A stretch of 64,000 nucleotides of DNA, from NCBI RefSeq assembly GCF_000214475.1, contig NZ_AFII01000002.1, positions 372,001 through 436,000 on the forward strand. Direction: 5' to 3'. The stretch is from Parvimonas sp. oral taxon 110 str. F0139 (GTDB taxonomy: Bacteria > Bacillota > Clostridia > Tissierellales > Peptoniphilaceae). The notes beneath the pieces are model-generated. The model had not been told where the DNA came from and ran no database searches. It was given only the letters and a program-made list of their open reading frames with translations. Both the position numbers and the translations under genes were made by a program. This document shows positions 1 to 9,159 of this stretch, piece by piece (position 1 is the stretch's first letter; each line of letters starts with the position of its first letter).

Positions 1-2303
1 TTGTAAAGTAGTTCTTGGCCTGCTTTTACTTCATTACCATCTATACTAGTCTTATCATCACTAGGGCTAACTACATCTTTTACTGGCTTTGTAGGTGTTG
101 GATTTGTTGTTTCATTTGTATCATAATCATTATTTCCATCAACTACATTTGCTTTGTTAAGAATCTTTTCACCATTTACATTGTCATTTACTTTTACTTT
201 AAATGTAACTTCAAATGTTTCACCATCAGCTACTTTTTCTTTAGTCCAAGTAATTTTTCCATCTTTGAAACTTCCGTTATTATCTGCTGAACCTTCTACA
301 TAAGTTGTATGTTCTGGAATCTTATCAGTTATTGTTACTGTTTGTTCTTTTCCAGTAGTATTCTTGTAAGTAACTTTGTAAAGTAGTTCTTGGCCTGCTT
401 TTACTTCATTACCATCAATACTTGTTTTATTATCACTAGGAGCAAAAACATCTTTTACTGGTTTTGTTGATGTTGGGTTTGTTGTTTCGTTTGTATCATA
501 TTTATTATTTCCATCAACTACATTTGCCTTATTTACTATCTTTTCACCATTTACATCAGCTTTTACTTTTACTTTAAATGTAACTTCGAATGTTTCTCCA
601 TTAGCTACTTTTTCTTTAGTCCAAGTAATTGTTCCATCTTTGAAACTTCCGTTATTATCTGCAGAATTTTCTACATAAGTTGTATGTTCTGGAATCTTAT
701 CAGTTATTGTTACTCTTTGTTCCTTACCTGTAGTATTTGTATAAGTAACTTTATAGAGTAACTCTTGTTCACCTTTTACAACTTGTCCATCAATACTGAT
801 ACGATCATTTTGTGGTTCAAAAACATCTTTTACTGGTTTTGTAGGTGTTGGGTTTGTTGTTTCATTTGTATCAAAGTTGTTATTTCCATCAACTACATTT
901 GCCTTATTTAAAATCTTTTCACCATTTACATTATCATTTACTTTTACTTTAAATGTAACTTCGAATGTTTCACCATCTGCTACTTTTTCTTTAGTCCAAG
1001 TAATTGTTCCATCTTTGAAAACTCCATTATTATCTGCAGAATTTTCTACATATGTTGTATGTTCTGGAATCTTATCAGTAATAGTTACTTTTTGTTCTTT
1101 TCCAGTTGTATTTGTATAAGTAACCTTGTAAAGTAGTTCTTGTCCCGCTTTTACTTCTTTACCATCGATACTCGCTTTATCGTCTTTACTGTCAAATACA
1201 TCTTTTACCGGCTTTGTAGGTGTTGGGTTTGTTGTTTCGTTCGTATCGTAACTATTCTTTCCTTCAACTACATTTGCTTTATTAAGAATTTTTTCACCAT
1301 TTACGTTTTCAGCAACTTTTACCCTAAATGTAACTTCGAATGTATCTCCATTGGCTACTTTTTCTTTAGTCCAAGTAATTTTTCCATCCTTGAAAACTCC
1401 GTTATTATCTGCTGAACCTTCTACATAAGTTGTATGTTCAGGAATCTTATCAGTTATTGTTACTGTTTGTTCTTTTCCAGTAGTATTCTTGTAAGTAACC
1501 TTGTAAAGTAGTTCTTGACCAGCTTTTACTTCATTACCATCGATACTTGTCTTATCGTCTTTACTATCAAAAACATTTTTTACTGGTTTTGTAGGTGTTG
1601 GGTTTGTTGTTTCATTTGTATCATAATCGTTATGTCCATCAACCACTTTAGCCTTATTTAGAATTTTTTCGCCATTTACATTTTCATCAACTTTTACCTT
1701 GAATGTAACTGTTAAAGAATCACCATTTTCTACATCTTTAACCCATTTAATAGTTCCACCATTATCTACACCATCATTATCTGCAGAAACAAATGTTGTA
1801 TGTTCTGGAATCTTATCAGTTATTGTTACTGTTTGTTTTGTTCCTGTAGTATTTTTGTAAGTAACCTTATAAAGTAGTTCTTGACCTGCTTTTACTTCAT
1901 TACCATCGATACTTGTTTTATCATCTTTACTATCAAAAACGTCTTTAACTGGTTTTGTTGATGTTGGATTATGAGTCTTATTTGTATCAGTTTCATTAAA
2001 TCCATCTTTAACATGAGATATATTGTCTATTGGATTACCATTAACATCATCATTAACTTTTACTTTAAAACTAACTGTTAGAGAATCTCCATTTTCAACT
2101 TCCTTAACCCATGTTATTACTCCACCATTATCTACACCATCATTATCTGCAGAAACAAATTTAGTATATTGCGGAATTTTATCAGTTATTGTTACAGTTT
2201 GTTTTGTTCCTGTAGTATTCTTATAAGTAATATCATAACGCAATTCATCTCCTGCTTCTACAATCTTACCGTCAATACTAGTAGTATCACTACCTTTAAA
2301 AAC
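1..2303 (-). repeat. Tandem 363-375 bp domain repeats in the adhesin
   Basis: The segment coding KPVKDVF recurs at plus-strand positions 74, 449, 824, 1199, 1574, 1940 and 2303. Spacing is 375 bp four times, then 366 and 363 bp. Each unit codes one beta domain with the core KAGQELLYKVTYKNTTG, TVTITDKIPEHT and VNDNVNG. The four 375-bp units carry an extra EGS-type insertion and a KEKVANGETFEV strand. The two units nearest the N-terminus instead have a VENGDSLTV-type strand. The array continues past the left edge, so copy number is unknown. Confidence 0.93.
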
Positions 2304-4127
2304 ATCTTTTTTAGGTTCAGTTGGAGTATAAACAGTAACTGGTTTAGATTTAACAGTATAATCATTATTTATAGTCAAATCAAAATCATTATCATATTTT
2401 GTTCCTTCTTTTGTTACTTTACCAGTAATAATAGGAGCAGATATTTTTATTTCTTTATTTAAATCAGCATTAATTGTATTTAAATATTCTGCTTTTGCAG
2501 TAAATGTAATTTCATTAGTGTCCTTATCATAATTTACATCATAATTAGAACTTGCTTGTTTTGTACCATCTAAATCAACTTCATATCCTGATGGAAGCTT
2601 ATCCTTAAATGAAAGTGATTCAAGCTTTTCATGTCCAGCCGGTAAATTTGCAACATTTAATACAAATTTAACAACGGAATTTGTAGCAACAGTTTTATTA
2701 TTTATATCAGAATCACTTTGATTAAGAACTTTCTTTTCAACCGGTGGTTGATAGAAAAATACATTATAATGGTATTTAGCTTCTACCTTTGGACATTTTG
2801 GTTCAGTTGGAGGTGTTGGTTTTGTTGGTTCCATTGGTTTAATTGGAACACCTTTAGCTTTTATTTTTGAGTTAAGAGCAAACCAAATATTTCCACAGTA
2901 ATTAGATGACATTTCATAATTAACTGTCTTACCTTTTGCCCTTCCAACAATTGCTCCATACCAACTAAGTTGAGAAGTTTCAGTATCCCATTGACCAGTT
3001 GTATATTTTGATCCATCTTCTTTATTTGCATTGCTAGTATTGGCATAAGCGGATCCACTATGATTTTTAATACTAGAACCATTTATTTCTAGTAATTCTC
3101 CATTGAAATTTCCCACTCTTTCAATAGAGCTTTTGTAATTTGGTAAAACTTTTGGAGTATGTCCTTTATTAAGAGATGCAAAACTCAATAATCCGCCTGT
3201 TAAATCTACAGGTTTATCATTTTCATCAAATAGTTGAAAATTAACCCCAATAGTAGTATTCCCAAAAAAGTCTGTGTACCAAATTGTTGCAGTAGGATCT
3301 TGTTTGATAATAACAGGAACTTTATTTGGTAATGGTGATGTTGATTTCAAAGTATAAGTAAATACAGCCTTTGTGATTTTTACACCATTCATATAAGATT
3401 TTTGAAGATTAGTATAAGTTACTGTTACAGGTTTTCCCTTTTCCAAAATCACTCTGGAATCACCAGCAACTAAAGGAGTTGAAGTACCTTTAAGTCCTTT
3501 ATTTAATGCATCAAAATATGCATATCCCCATCCAGATCCATGGCCCCAAGATTTAACAGTAGAGTCAAATTCACTTTGTGAATATACCTTTGATCCTGAA
3601 ATACTCATCTTGGCTTGAGGCTCAGAAGAAAACTTTAAATTTTGAGATACTGGTTGAGATAAATAACCATCTTCCTTATTATGCTTTTTCAACTCTTCCA
3701 TTGACTTGTTATAAGCCTCTAAATCCTTATCATATTGTTCCTTCGCTTTGTTATATCTTTCTAAGGCTTCGTCATATTTCTTCTTTTCTGCTTCATAAGC
3801 TTGAGTATCTTTGTTGCATTTTTCGATTGCTTCTTTAGCTTTTTTTAGCTGTTGTATTTGTTGAGCATAATCAGCCTTAACTTCAGCAACTTTAGCATCT
3901 ACATCTACTTTTGTCTTCACAGTTCCCTTTTCTTCAGTAGGAGTCTGTGTAGGATTTACTCCCAAATCCTTAAGTTCTTTCACAGCTTTATCCAATTCGG
4001 TATGATCAGCATTTATTTCTAAACCCTTAGCTGGATTAGCTGCATGAACTTGAGATGCAATTGGCATAAGCAATGCGAATATAGTAAGCATAGATACCAA
4101 TTTGTTAATGATTTCCCTTTTCTTCAC
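1..4127 (-). CDS. Antigen I/II-like repeat adhesin (partial, 3' end beyond window)
   Basis: Surface adhesin open at the left edge; 1375 codons are visible. The start is GTG at 4127, preceded by AAAGGAG about 9 bases upstream; the only nearby upstream ATG runs into a stop. Order of parts: signal peptide (about residues 1-28), a short charged coiled coil (about 60-145), a GbpC/Spa V-region-like domain (about 150-400, with FQLFDENDKPVDLTGG and EINGSSI typical of antigen I/II), a Pro-rich linker (about 429-444), an isopeptide-type beta domain, and from residue 608 a tandem array of about 121-125-residue beta domains. The family binds host glycoproteins or other bacteria and is normally wall-anchored by a C-terminal LPXTG, which would lie outside the window. 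The alanine-rich stalk of streptococcal antigen I/II is reduced here to one short coil. The family call is from motif recognition. Confidence 0.88.
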   Translation of the reverse strand, partial: MKKREIINKLVSMLTIFALLMPIASQVHAANPAKGLEINADHTELDKAVKELKDLGVNPTQTPTEEKGTVKTKVDVDAKVAEVKADYAQQIQQLKKAKEAIEKCNKDTQAYEAEKKKYDEALERYNKAKEQYDKDLEAYNKSMEELKKHNKEDGYLSQPVSQNLKFSSEPQAKMSISGSKVYSQSEFDSTVKSWGHGSGWGYAYFDALNKGLKGTSTPLVAGDSRVILEKGKPVTVTYTNLQKSYMNGVKITKAVFTYTLKSTSPLPNKVPVIIKQDPTATIWYTDFFGNTTIGVNFQLFDENDKPVDLTGGLLSFASLNKGHTPKVLPNYKSSIERVGNFNGELLEINGSSIKNHSGSAYANTSNANKEDGSKYTTGQWDTETSQLSWYGAIVGRAKGKTVNYEMSSNYCGNIWFALNSKIKAKGVPIKPMEPTKPTPPTEPKCPKVEAKYHYNVFFYQPPVEKKVLNQSDSDINNKTVATNSVVKFVLNVANLPAGHEKLESLSFKDKLPSGYEVDLDGTKQASSNYDVNYDKDTNEITFTAKAEYLNTINADLNKEIKISAPIITGKVTKEGTKYDNDFDLTINNDYTVKSKPVTVYTPTEPKKDVFKGSDTTSIDGKIVEAGDELRYDITYKNTTGTKQTVTITDKIPQYTKFVSADNDGVDNGGVITWVKEVENGDSLTVSFKVKVNDDVNGNPIDNISHVKDGFNETDTNKTHNPTSTKPVKDVFDSKDDKTSIDGNEVKAGQELLYKVTYKNTTGTKQTVTITDKIPEHTTFVSADNDGVDNGGTIKWVKDVENGDSLTVTFKVKVDENVNGEKILNKAKVVDGHNDYDTNETTNPTPTKPVKNVFDSKDDKTSIDGNEVKAGQELLYKVTYKNTTGKEQTVTITDKIPEHTTYVEGSADNNGVFKDGKITWTKEKVANGDTFEVTFRVKVAENVNGEKILNKANVVEGKNSYDTNETTNPTPTKPVKDVFDSKDDKASIDGKEVKAGQELLYKVTYTNTTGKEQKVTITDKIPEHTTYVENSADNNGVFKDGTITWTKEKVADGETFEVTFKVKVNDNVNGEKILNKANVVDGNNNFDTNETTNPTPTKPVKDVFEPQNDRISIDGQVVKGEQELLYKVTYTNTTGKEQRVTITDKIPEHTTYVENSADNNGSFKDGTITWTKEKVANGETFEVTFKVKVKADVNGEKIVNKANVVDGNNKYDTNETTNPTSTKPVKDVFAPSDNKTSIDGNEVKAGQELLYKVTYKNTTGKEQTVTITDKIPEHTTYVEGSADNNGSFKDGKITWTKEKVADGETFEVTFKVKVNDNVNGEKILNKANVVDGNNDYDTNETTNPTPTKPVKDVVSPSDDKTSIDGNEVKAGQELLY

Positions 4128-4282
4128 TATCTATTTCTCCTTTCCATAAGAAATACTAATTTTTTACATCAAAAAATTTAATACTAGAATATAAAAGTCC
4201 CAAAAAAATTAATATTCCTATTTTTCTAATATTTTTAAAAATCATATTTTTAAAGAAATCTTTTCACTATATTTTATCATAT

Positions 4283-4311
4283 TTTCTAATTTAAGTCCAT
4301 AATTTTTTCAA
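4283..4311 (-). promoter_or_regulatory. Candidate promoter of the adhesin gene
   Basis: In the 340-bp gap between the adhesin and the M50-like gene, the minus strand shows TTGAAA (4306-4311), a 17-bp spacer and TAGAAA (4283-4288), about 155 bp before the GTG start. The rest of the gap is plain AT-rich DNA in which no other gene or clear hairpin was seen. Confidence 0.35.
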
Positions 4312-4467
4312 CAAATGTTTAATTTTTTTGTCATAATGCAATTAATTTTACATCAGAATTTGAATATAATATATTTTAATTACTGTATTTTGCGCTAAAA
4401 ATTAAAAATTATTTAATTCAAAGTAACTCTTTTTTACTTAAGATTATTCCAATTATATATTTTAATA

Positions 4468-4953
4468 TTATTCATAATCTCCTCTTAAATCATATAAAAT
4501 TCTCCATCCATCACTTGTATAATCTTTAATTTTAATTGGTATAATTGTACATAAAAATTGAGCTAAATTAGAATAAAATAAGAAACAGATACACCAATAC
4601 AAAAAACTAGTTCTTTCTGGGTGAAAAACTATTATATAACTAATAATCAATAATACAGAAAGTAAATTTACCAAAGGTCCTCCAGCACTAACCATAATTG
4701 AACTAAGTTTATTATATTTTTTAAAATTGTAATAAATATGTCCTGTACGCATATTTAAATAAATAGTAAATCTTCCAATTTCAAATAATTTTTTCCCTTT
4801 TGCCCCAATCTCAATTCTCCAATTATTTTCACGATAAAATAATAGATACATTATCAAATGTCCCATTTCGTGAAAAAATATGGATATAAATAGTAATCCC
4901 CACATAACAGGTATCATTAATATCCATTTTAATACAAACATTAGTACATCCAT
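4468..4953 (-). CDS. M50-like membrane metalloprotease
   Basis: A 161-residue integral membrane protein resembling site-2 proteases of family M50. HEMGH at residues 28-32 is the zinc-binding HExxH motif inside the first membrane segment. SAGGPLVNL (89-97) and TSDGWRIL (146-153, with Asp148 as probable third ligand) match the second conserved M50 region. M50 enzymes cut membrane-bound substrates such as anti-sigma factors, but no substrate is suggested by the neighbours. The start at 4953 was chosen because AAGGAG lies 6 bases upstream; an earlier in-frame ATG at 4983 has no such site. It is short for an M50 protease and has no PDZ domain. Confidence 0.75.
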   Translation of the reverse strand: MDVLMFVLKWILMIPVMWGLLFISIFFHEMGHLIMYLLFYRENNWRIEIGAKGKKLFEIGRFTIYLNMRTGHIYYNFKKYNKLSSIMVSAGGPLVNLLSVLLIISYIIVFHPERTSFLYWCICFLFYSNLAQFLCTIIPIKIKDYTSDGWRILYDLRGDYE

Positions 4954-5170
4954 GATATTCTCCTTATATAAAATAAGCATCACAATAATATAAATATTAT
5001 TATGTCTAGCATTATAAGAAAACCTTTTTATTATATTTAAAATGTAATGCTTTTATCTATAAGTATATTGTATCAAATATATTTTTTATGTCAATAATTT
5101 TTTTGACTTCTTAATTTATACAATTAAATATATTAAAAATAGACTATTTCTTTTAAAAATTATTACCCAC

Positions 5171-5202
5171 AAAAAAACTCCGCTAGTAAAACTAACGGAG
5201 TT
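5171..5202 (-). terminator. Intrinsic terminator after tRNA-Leu
   Basis: On the minus strand a 12-bp stem (5191-5202 with 5176-5187, one G-T pair, 3-base loop) directly follows the tRNA and runs into a T tract (5171-5177). The stem begins at the CCA end of the tRNA. Confidence 0.85.
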
Positions 5203-5287
5203 GGTGCAGAAAAAGGGATTCGAACCCTCACAAGCTTTGCTCACTACCCCCTCAAGATAGCGTGTCTACCAGTTCCACCATTTCTGC
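5202..5287 (-). tRNA. tRNA-Leu (anticodon GAG)
   Basis: An 86-base class II tRNA. The acceptor GCAGAAA pairs with TTTCTGC and is followed by an encoded CCA. The anticodon stem CTATC/GGTAG encloses the loop TTGAGGG with anticodon GAG, and there is a long variable arm and a TTCGAAT T-loop. It decodes CUC and CUU. It lies 26 bases downstream of sdaAA and has its own terminator, so it may be processed from the sda transcript. Confidence 0.95.
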
Positions 5288-5313
5288 ATAATTCGGACTT
5301 AAAAAGCCCGTTA

Positions 5314-6195
5314 CTAACCTAATCTATTCGGAAATACTTTACATTCCATTTTCTTTGCTGATGGACAAGCTGCACATCCGCCTAAAGCTGTTTCTCTCAA
5401 CGTTTCAGGTAATGCATTTCCAACTTCATACATTGCTTGGACTACCTCATCAAAAGGCACTATACATTCAACCCCAGCAAGTGCAATATCACTTGCAACA
5501 AGAGCGTTAATAGTTCCTGTTCCATTTCTTAATGCACAAGGAAATTCTACAAGCCCTGCTACTGGATCACAAACCAATCCCAATACAGAAAGCATTGCAA
5601 AGGATGAAGCTGTCAAAGATTGTTCTGGAGTTCCACCATGCAATTCAACTATTGCAGCTGCACTCATTGCCGCTGCTGCACCACATTCAGCTTGACACCC
5701 ACCTTCAGCTCCAGAGATTGTTGCATTTGTTGCAATAATTCTCCCAATTGTTCCAGAAACTAAAAGTGCCATTAACATTTCATCATCAGTAAAATTATAT
5801 TTATCTTGTATCCAAGAAAGACTTCCTGGTAAAATTCCAGCACCACCAGCAGTTGGTGCAGCTACAATTTTTCCCATTCCTGCATTTACTTCTGAAGTTG
5901 AAAAACCTCTAGCAATTGCTGTAACCATAGACTCTCCTAAAATACTTTTTCCACTTTGTGCATATCTTAAAATTTTCTTTGCATTTCCCCCAGTTATTTT
6001 GAATGGATTGATTTTATCATTCGTTATAACATCAGATGCTGAGGCTTTCATTACTTCATAAGTTTCCCTAAGCATCCCTAAAAGTTCTTCCTCTGTTATA
6101 CCCATTTCTTCTAGTTGATGTTCTAATGCAATTTCACTAATTTTTTTATTCTTTTCTTTACATAATCGTAATAATTGTGCTCCTGAAGAAATCAT
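5314..6195 (-). CDS. sdaAA: L-serine dehydratase, iron-sulfur, alpha subunit
   Basis: A 293-residue alpha subunit of the two-subunit [4Fe-4S] L-serine ammonia-lyase, which turns L-serine into pyruvate and ammonia in the cytoplasm. Conserved cysteines occur in ECGAAAAMS, CDPVAGLVEFPC and GGCAACPSAK; the family uses three of these to hold the catalytic cluster. The start at 6195 has GGAGG 4 bases upstream, overlapping the beta-subunit stop codon, so translation is probably coupled. An upstream in-frame ATG (6228) would lie inside the beta gene and is less likely. Peptide- and amino-acid-fermenting anaerobes use this enzyme to feed serine into pyruvate. Confidence 0.95.
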   Translation of the reverse strand: MISSGAQLLRLCKEKNKKISEIALEHQLEEMGITEEELLGMLRETYEVMKASASDVITNDKINPFKITGGNAKKILRYAQSGKSILGESMVTAIARGFSTSEVNAGMGKIVAAPTAGGAGILPGSLSWIQDKYNFTDDEMLMALLVSGTIGRIIATNATISGAEGGCQAECGAAAAMSAAAIVELHGGTPEQSLTASSFAMLSVLGLVCDPVAGLVEFPCALRNGTGTINALVASDIALAGVECIVPFDEVVQAMYEVGNALPETLRETALGGCAACPSAKKMECKVFPNRLG

Positions 6196-6203
6196 ATAAC
6201 CTC

Positions 6204-6866
6204 CTATAATGGTTTTAAAATCATACATTCCAACATATCTGGCAGCTTACTTATTCTATAAATAGCCATTTCATCAATTCCACCATCAATTTCCATGACT
6301 GCAGATGCAACGCCCTCTTCTCTATTCATAACCAAACTACCTATGTTTATCTTATTTTCAGCTAAGATTGTACTTACTTGTGCAATCATTCCGTATCTAT
6401 CATTATATTTAAGGATTATTGTGTTATAAACACCTCCAAATTTAACGTCAACCCCATTAATATTGGTAATTTCAATGGCCCCACCACCAATTGAAGAGCC
6501 TATTACATAAAAGCTCTCTCCATTTGGATCAATAAATTCAGTTTTAACTGTATTTGGATGTGCAAATAACAAGTCCATAGGAACAAAGGAAAAATCTATT
6601 CCTCTACTTTTTGCAATATTTAAAGAATCTCTAATTCTTTCATCATCAGTATCAAATCCTAATATTCCACCTACCAAAGCTCTATCAGTTCCATGTCCTT
6701 GATATGTATTTTTAAAACTTCCATGTAAATGAAAAATTACTTTCTTTATATCTCTTGCATAAATAATTTTTGCAATTCGTCCAAGTCTACAAGCTCCAGC
6801 AGTATGAGAACTTGATGGACCAATCATTATAGGACCAATAACGTCAAAAAGTCCATAGTTTTTCAT
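6204..6866 (-). CDS. sdaAB: L-serine dehydratase, iron-sulfur, beta subunit
   Basis: A 220-residue partner of SdaAA. The N-terminal domain has the family signature GPSSSHTAG (about residues 16-24), and a C-terminal ACT domain (about 150-220, YGMIAQVSTILAENKINIGS) probably senses serine. It overlaps the upstream radical SAM gene by one base (TAATG) and ends 8 bp before sdaAA, so the two subunits are co-translated. Length is normal for the family. Confidence 0.94.
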   Translation of the reverse strand: MKNYGLFDVIGPIMIGPSSSHTAGACRLGRIAKIIYARDIKKVIFHLHGSFKNTYQGHGTDRALVGGILGFDTDDERIRDSLNIAKSRGIDFSFVPMDLLFAHPNTVKTEFIDPNGESFYVIGSSIGGGAIEITNINGVDVKFGGVYNTIILKYNDRYGMIAQVSTILAENKINIGSLVMNREEGVASAVMEIDGGIDEMAIYRISKLPDMLECMILKPL

Positions 6867-7813
6867 TATTTTTTCACAACTCCTTCAAAATTATTAAACA
6901 AGTCTCCTTGTCTAAAATTATTTTTATCCATTTTTTCTAAAATTTCATCTCTAATTTTCCACCAACTCGTATTCCAATTACAAAATAAACTGTTTTCTTC
7001 AGGAACACGACCAAGCAGTCTTTGTAAAACTATTTTTTTGTCTAAATTTCTTAAAAAAGAAATAACTAAGTCAATAAATTTTTCCTTACTTATTAATTCT
7101 ATTTCACCTTTTGAATACATTTCTCCTAAAACTGTATTTTTTACAATATAGAGTGAATGTAATTTTACCTCTTCAACTTTTAGAGCAGATAAAATCTTTG
7201 CAGACTCTACCATATCCAATTCATCATCCCAAGGAAGTCCAACAATGATATGTGTACAAACCCTGAATCCAAATTTATGAATTAAATTAACAGCATTTAT
7301 AAATTCAGCCAAAGTATGACCTCTGTTGAGTTTTATCAAAGTTCTATAATTTACAGTCTGTAATCCCAATTCAAAGTCTATCTCTAAATTTCTGTTCTTT
7401 TGAAAATTCTTTAAAAATAACAATTGCTCTTCTAAAATACAGTCTGGTCTTGTTGACAGAGAAATCCCAATTATGTCCTCATCAACAACGCTATCTTCAA
7501 TCATCTTTTTAAAATCTTCCATTCCAAGATATGTATTAGTAAAATTTTGAAAATAGACAATAAATTTTTTTGCATTATACTTTTTTGAAATATAAGACTT
7601 ATTTCTCAAAACTTGTTCTTCTACTGACATGGAAATATTACAATTTTCAAAAGAACCGCCTTCTTCTCCACAAAAAATACAACCACCTGTTGCAATGTTA
7701 CCATCTCTATTTGGACAGCTCAAATTCAATTTAACAGGTAGTTTATAAACTTTTTCTCCATAAATATCTTTAAGATATTTTGAATAGGTTCTGTAAAAAT
7801 CTTCCTCTAACAT
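6866..7813 (-). CDS. TIGR01212-type radical SAM protein (YhcC-like)
   Basis: A 315-residue radical SAM protein of the YhcC/TIGR01212 family. The cluster-binding cysteines lie in CPNRDGNIATGGCIFC (about residues 33-48), a spacing seen in the Elp3-like branch, followed by a TIM-barrel core with ISLSTRPDC and FELGLQTV. The biological substrate of the family is not established. It sits between bcp and sdaAB and shares one-base TAATG overlaps with both, so it belongs to the same transcript. No frameshift or truncation is seen. Confidence 0.88.
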   Translation of the reverse strand: MLEEDFYRTYSKYLKDIYGEKVYKLPVKLNLSCPNRDGNIATGGCIFCGEEGGSFENCNISMSVEEQVLRNKSYISKKYNAKKFIVYFQNFTNTYLGMEDFKKMIEDSVVDEDIIGISLSTRPDCILEEQLLFLKNFQKNRNLEIDFELGLQTVNYRTLIKLNRGHTLAEFINAVNLIHKFGFRVCTHIIVGLPWDDELDMVESAKILSALKVEEVKLHSLYIVKNTVLGEMYSKGEIELISKEKFIDLVISFLRNLDKKIVLQRLLGRVPEENSLFCNWNTSWWKIRDEILEKMDKNNFRQGDLFNNFEGVVKK

Positions 7814-8253
7814 TATAATTCCTTCAATGCTTCTAAAACTTTTATTGCATGGTCTTTAGCTTTTACATTTCTAAATTCTTTTAAAATATTTCCCTTGTCA
7901 TCCAAAATAAATGTAGATCTAACAGTTCCCATATACTCCTTACCACACATTTTCTTTAGTTTCCAAACATCAAAATACTCTTGAATAGAAATATCTTCAT
8001 CAGAAACCAATTCAACAGTTAAATTATGTTTTTCAATAAATTTCTTGTGGCTAGCAAGAGAATCTTTACTAACTCCAATAACAACTGCATTTAACTTTTC
8101 AAATTCATCTTTAAGTTCGCTAAATTGAATAGCTTCCAAAGTACAACCTGAAGTATTATCCTTTGGATAAAAATACAATACTATCTTCTTTCCTTTAAAC
8201 TTATCTAAAGAAAATTCACCATTTATTCCATTAAACTTTAAATTACAAGCCAT
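7813..8253 (-). CDS. bcp: Peroxiredoxin of the Bcp/PrxQ family
   Basis: A 146-residue thiol peroxidase that reduces peroxides with thioredoxin-like donors. The peroxidatic cysteine is Cys37 in DNTSGCTLE; the usual motif is TPGCT, so Pro is replaced by Ser. The resolving cysteine five residues further on, found in many Bcp proteins, is absent; the next cysteine is near residue 101. AGGAG precedes the start. It overlaps the HAD gene by 11 bp and the radical SAM gene by one base. A peroxide-removing enzyme next to two oxygen-sensitive iron-sulfur proteins makes sense in an anaerobe (inference). Confidence 0.92.
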   Translation of the reverse strand: MACNLKFNGINGEFSLDKFKGKKIVLYFYPKDNTSGCTLEAIQFSELKDEFEKLNAVVIGVSKDSLASHKKFIEKHNLTVELVSDEDISIQEYFDVWKLKKMCGKEYMGTVRSTFILDDKGNILKEFRNVKAKDHAIKVLEALKEL

Positions 8254-9103
8254 TTTTTTCTCCTATAACATCCTTAAATAATTTCTTCAACTCGAAATAT
8301 ACCCCATCCTCGTTGTTTGTAAATTCAGTAACATTATTTGTCAAAGATTTTAGTTCATCAATTCCATTTTTCATTGCAAAACCAATTCCTGAATTTTTAA
8401 TCATTGATTTATCATTAAATTCATCACCGAAAGATACTACATCTGAAAGTTCAATATTCTTACTCTTAAGATAATTAGTTATAGCAACCCATTTATCAGC
8501 TTTTTCAGATTGAAATTCCAAAACTTTTTTTCCATTTGGAATCATATACCTATTTTTAACCAAACTATTTTCATCTTTAAATAATCCATAAAATTCATCA
8601 ATCTTTTCTTTTTGATCCAAAAAAGCTATACATAAAACAGTTTCTAAAGATTTCATATCAACTTGGCTGAAATACCTAATACTATCTGTGGCAATCTTTT
8701 TATCTACAATATTTTCTTCAAAATGACTTTTCTTAGGTTGCCCATCTTTAATCGCAAGATGATAACCATCGACAAAAGAATCTACATAAACATAAGGATT
8801 CATTCCACAATCTAGAGCCTTATTATAAACTTCCAAAAACTTAGAATTATTTACATATTCAACATTTACTAATTTACTGGATTCCTTAAATCTACTCATT
8901 GCTCCATTATTTGCACAGACCATTATATCTCTTTTTAAAGGTTGTAAAAAGCCTGATGCCATATAAAAATGTCTACCTGTAGCAATCACAACCTCAATAC
9001 CATTTCCTATTAAATTGTCCAATAAAGTAAAACTACGAGGAGATATTTTTTTGTCATCATCTAACAAAGTTCCATCTAAATCTAAACAAACTGCTTTTAA
9101 CAT
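8243..9103 (-). CDS. Cof-type HAD family hydrolase
   Basis: A 286-residue haloacid-dehalogenase phosphatase of the Cof/YbjI type (class IIB). DLDGT near the N-terminus carries the nucleophile Asp8 and acid/base Asp10, ATGR is motif II, and GDEFNDKSMI near residue 240 gives the metal-binding aspartates. Members dephosphorylate sugar phosphates, pyridoxal phosphate or flavin nucleotides; the substrate cannot be read from sequence. The start at 9103 follows AGAGGTG by 5 bases, which is better than an in-frame start at 9118. It is the first gene of the unit running through bcp to sdaAA. Confidence 0.9.
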   Translation of the reverse strand: MLKAVCLDLDGTLLDDDKKISPRSFTLLDNLIGNGIEVVIATGRHFYMASGFLQPLKRDIMVCANNGAMSRFKESSKLVNVEYVNNSKFLEVYNKALDCGMNPYVYVDSFVDGYHLAIKDGQPKKSHFEENIVDKKIATDSIRYFSQVDMKSLETVLCIAFLDQKEKIDEFYGLFKDENSLVKNRYMIPNGKKVLEFQSEKADKWVAITNYLKSKNIELSDVVSFGDEFNDKSMIKNSGIGFAMKNGIDELKSLTNNVTEFTNNEDGVYFELKKLFKDVIGEKNGL

Positions 9104-9117
9104 AAACACCTCTTTCA

Positions 9118-9146
9118 AAAAAATAAAGTGCCGATAACGGCACCTT
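9118..9146 (-). terminator. Terminator after the DUF1292 gene
   Basis: On the minus strand a 9-bp stem (9138-9146 with 9125-9133, one G-T pair) with a 4-base loop is followed by an A/T run with seven T. It ends the DUF1292 transcript just before the HAD gene. No separate promoter was evident before the HAD gene, so partial readthrough is likely. Confidence 0.8.
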
Positions 9147-9159
9147 ATAGACTTTAATC

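Noticed and set aside
15..3838. Several plus-strand frames over the adhesin (for example 15-290, 1140-1415, 3578-3838)
   Set aside because: They are antisense to a continuous minus-strand coding frame and recur with the repeat period.
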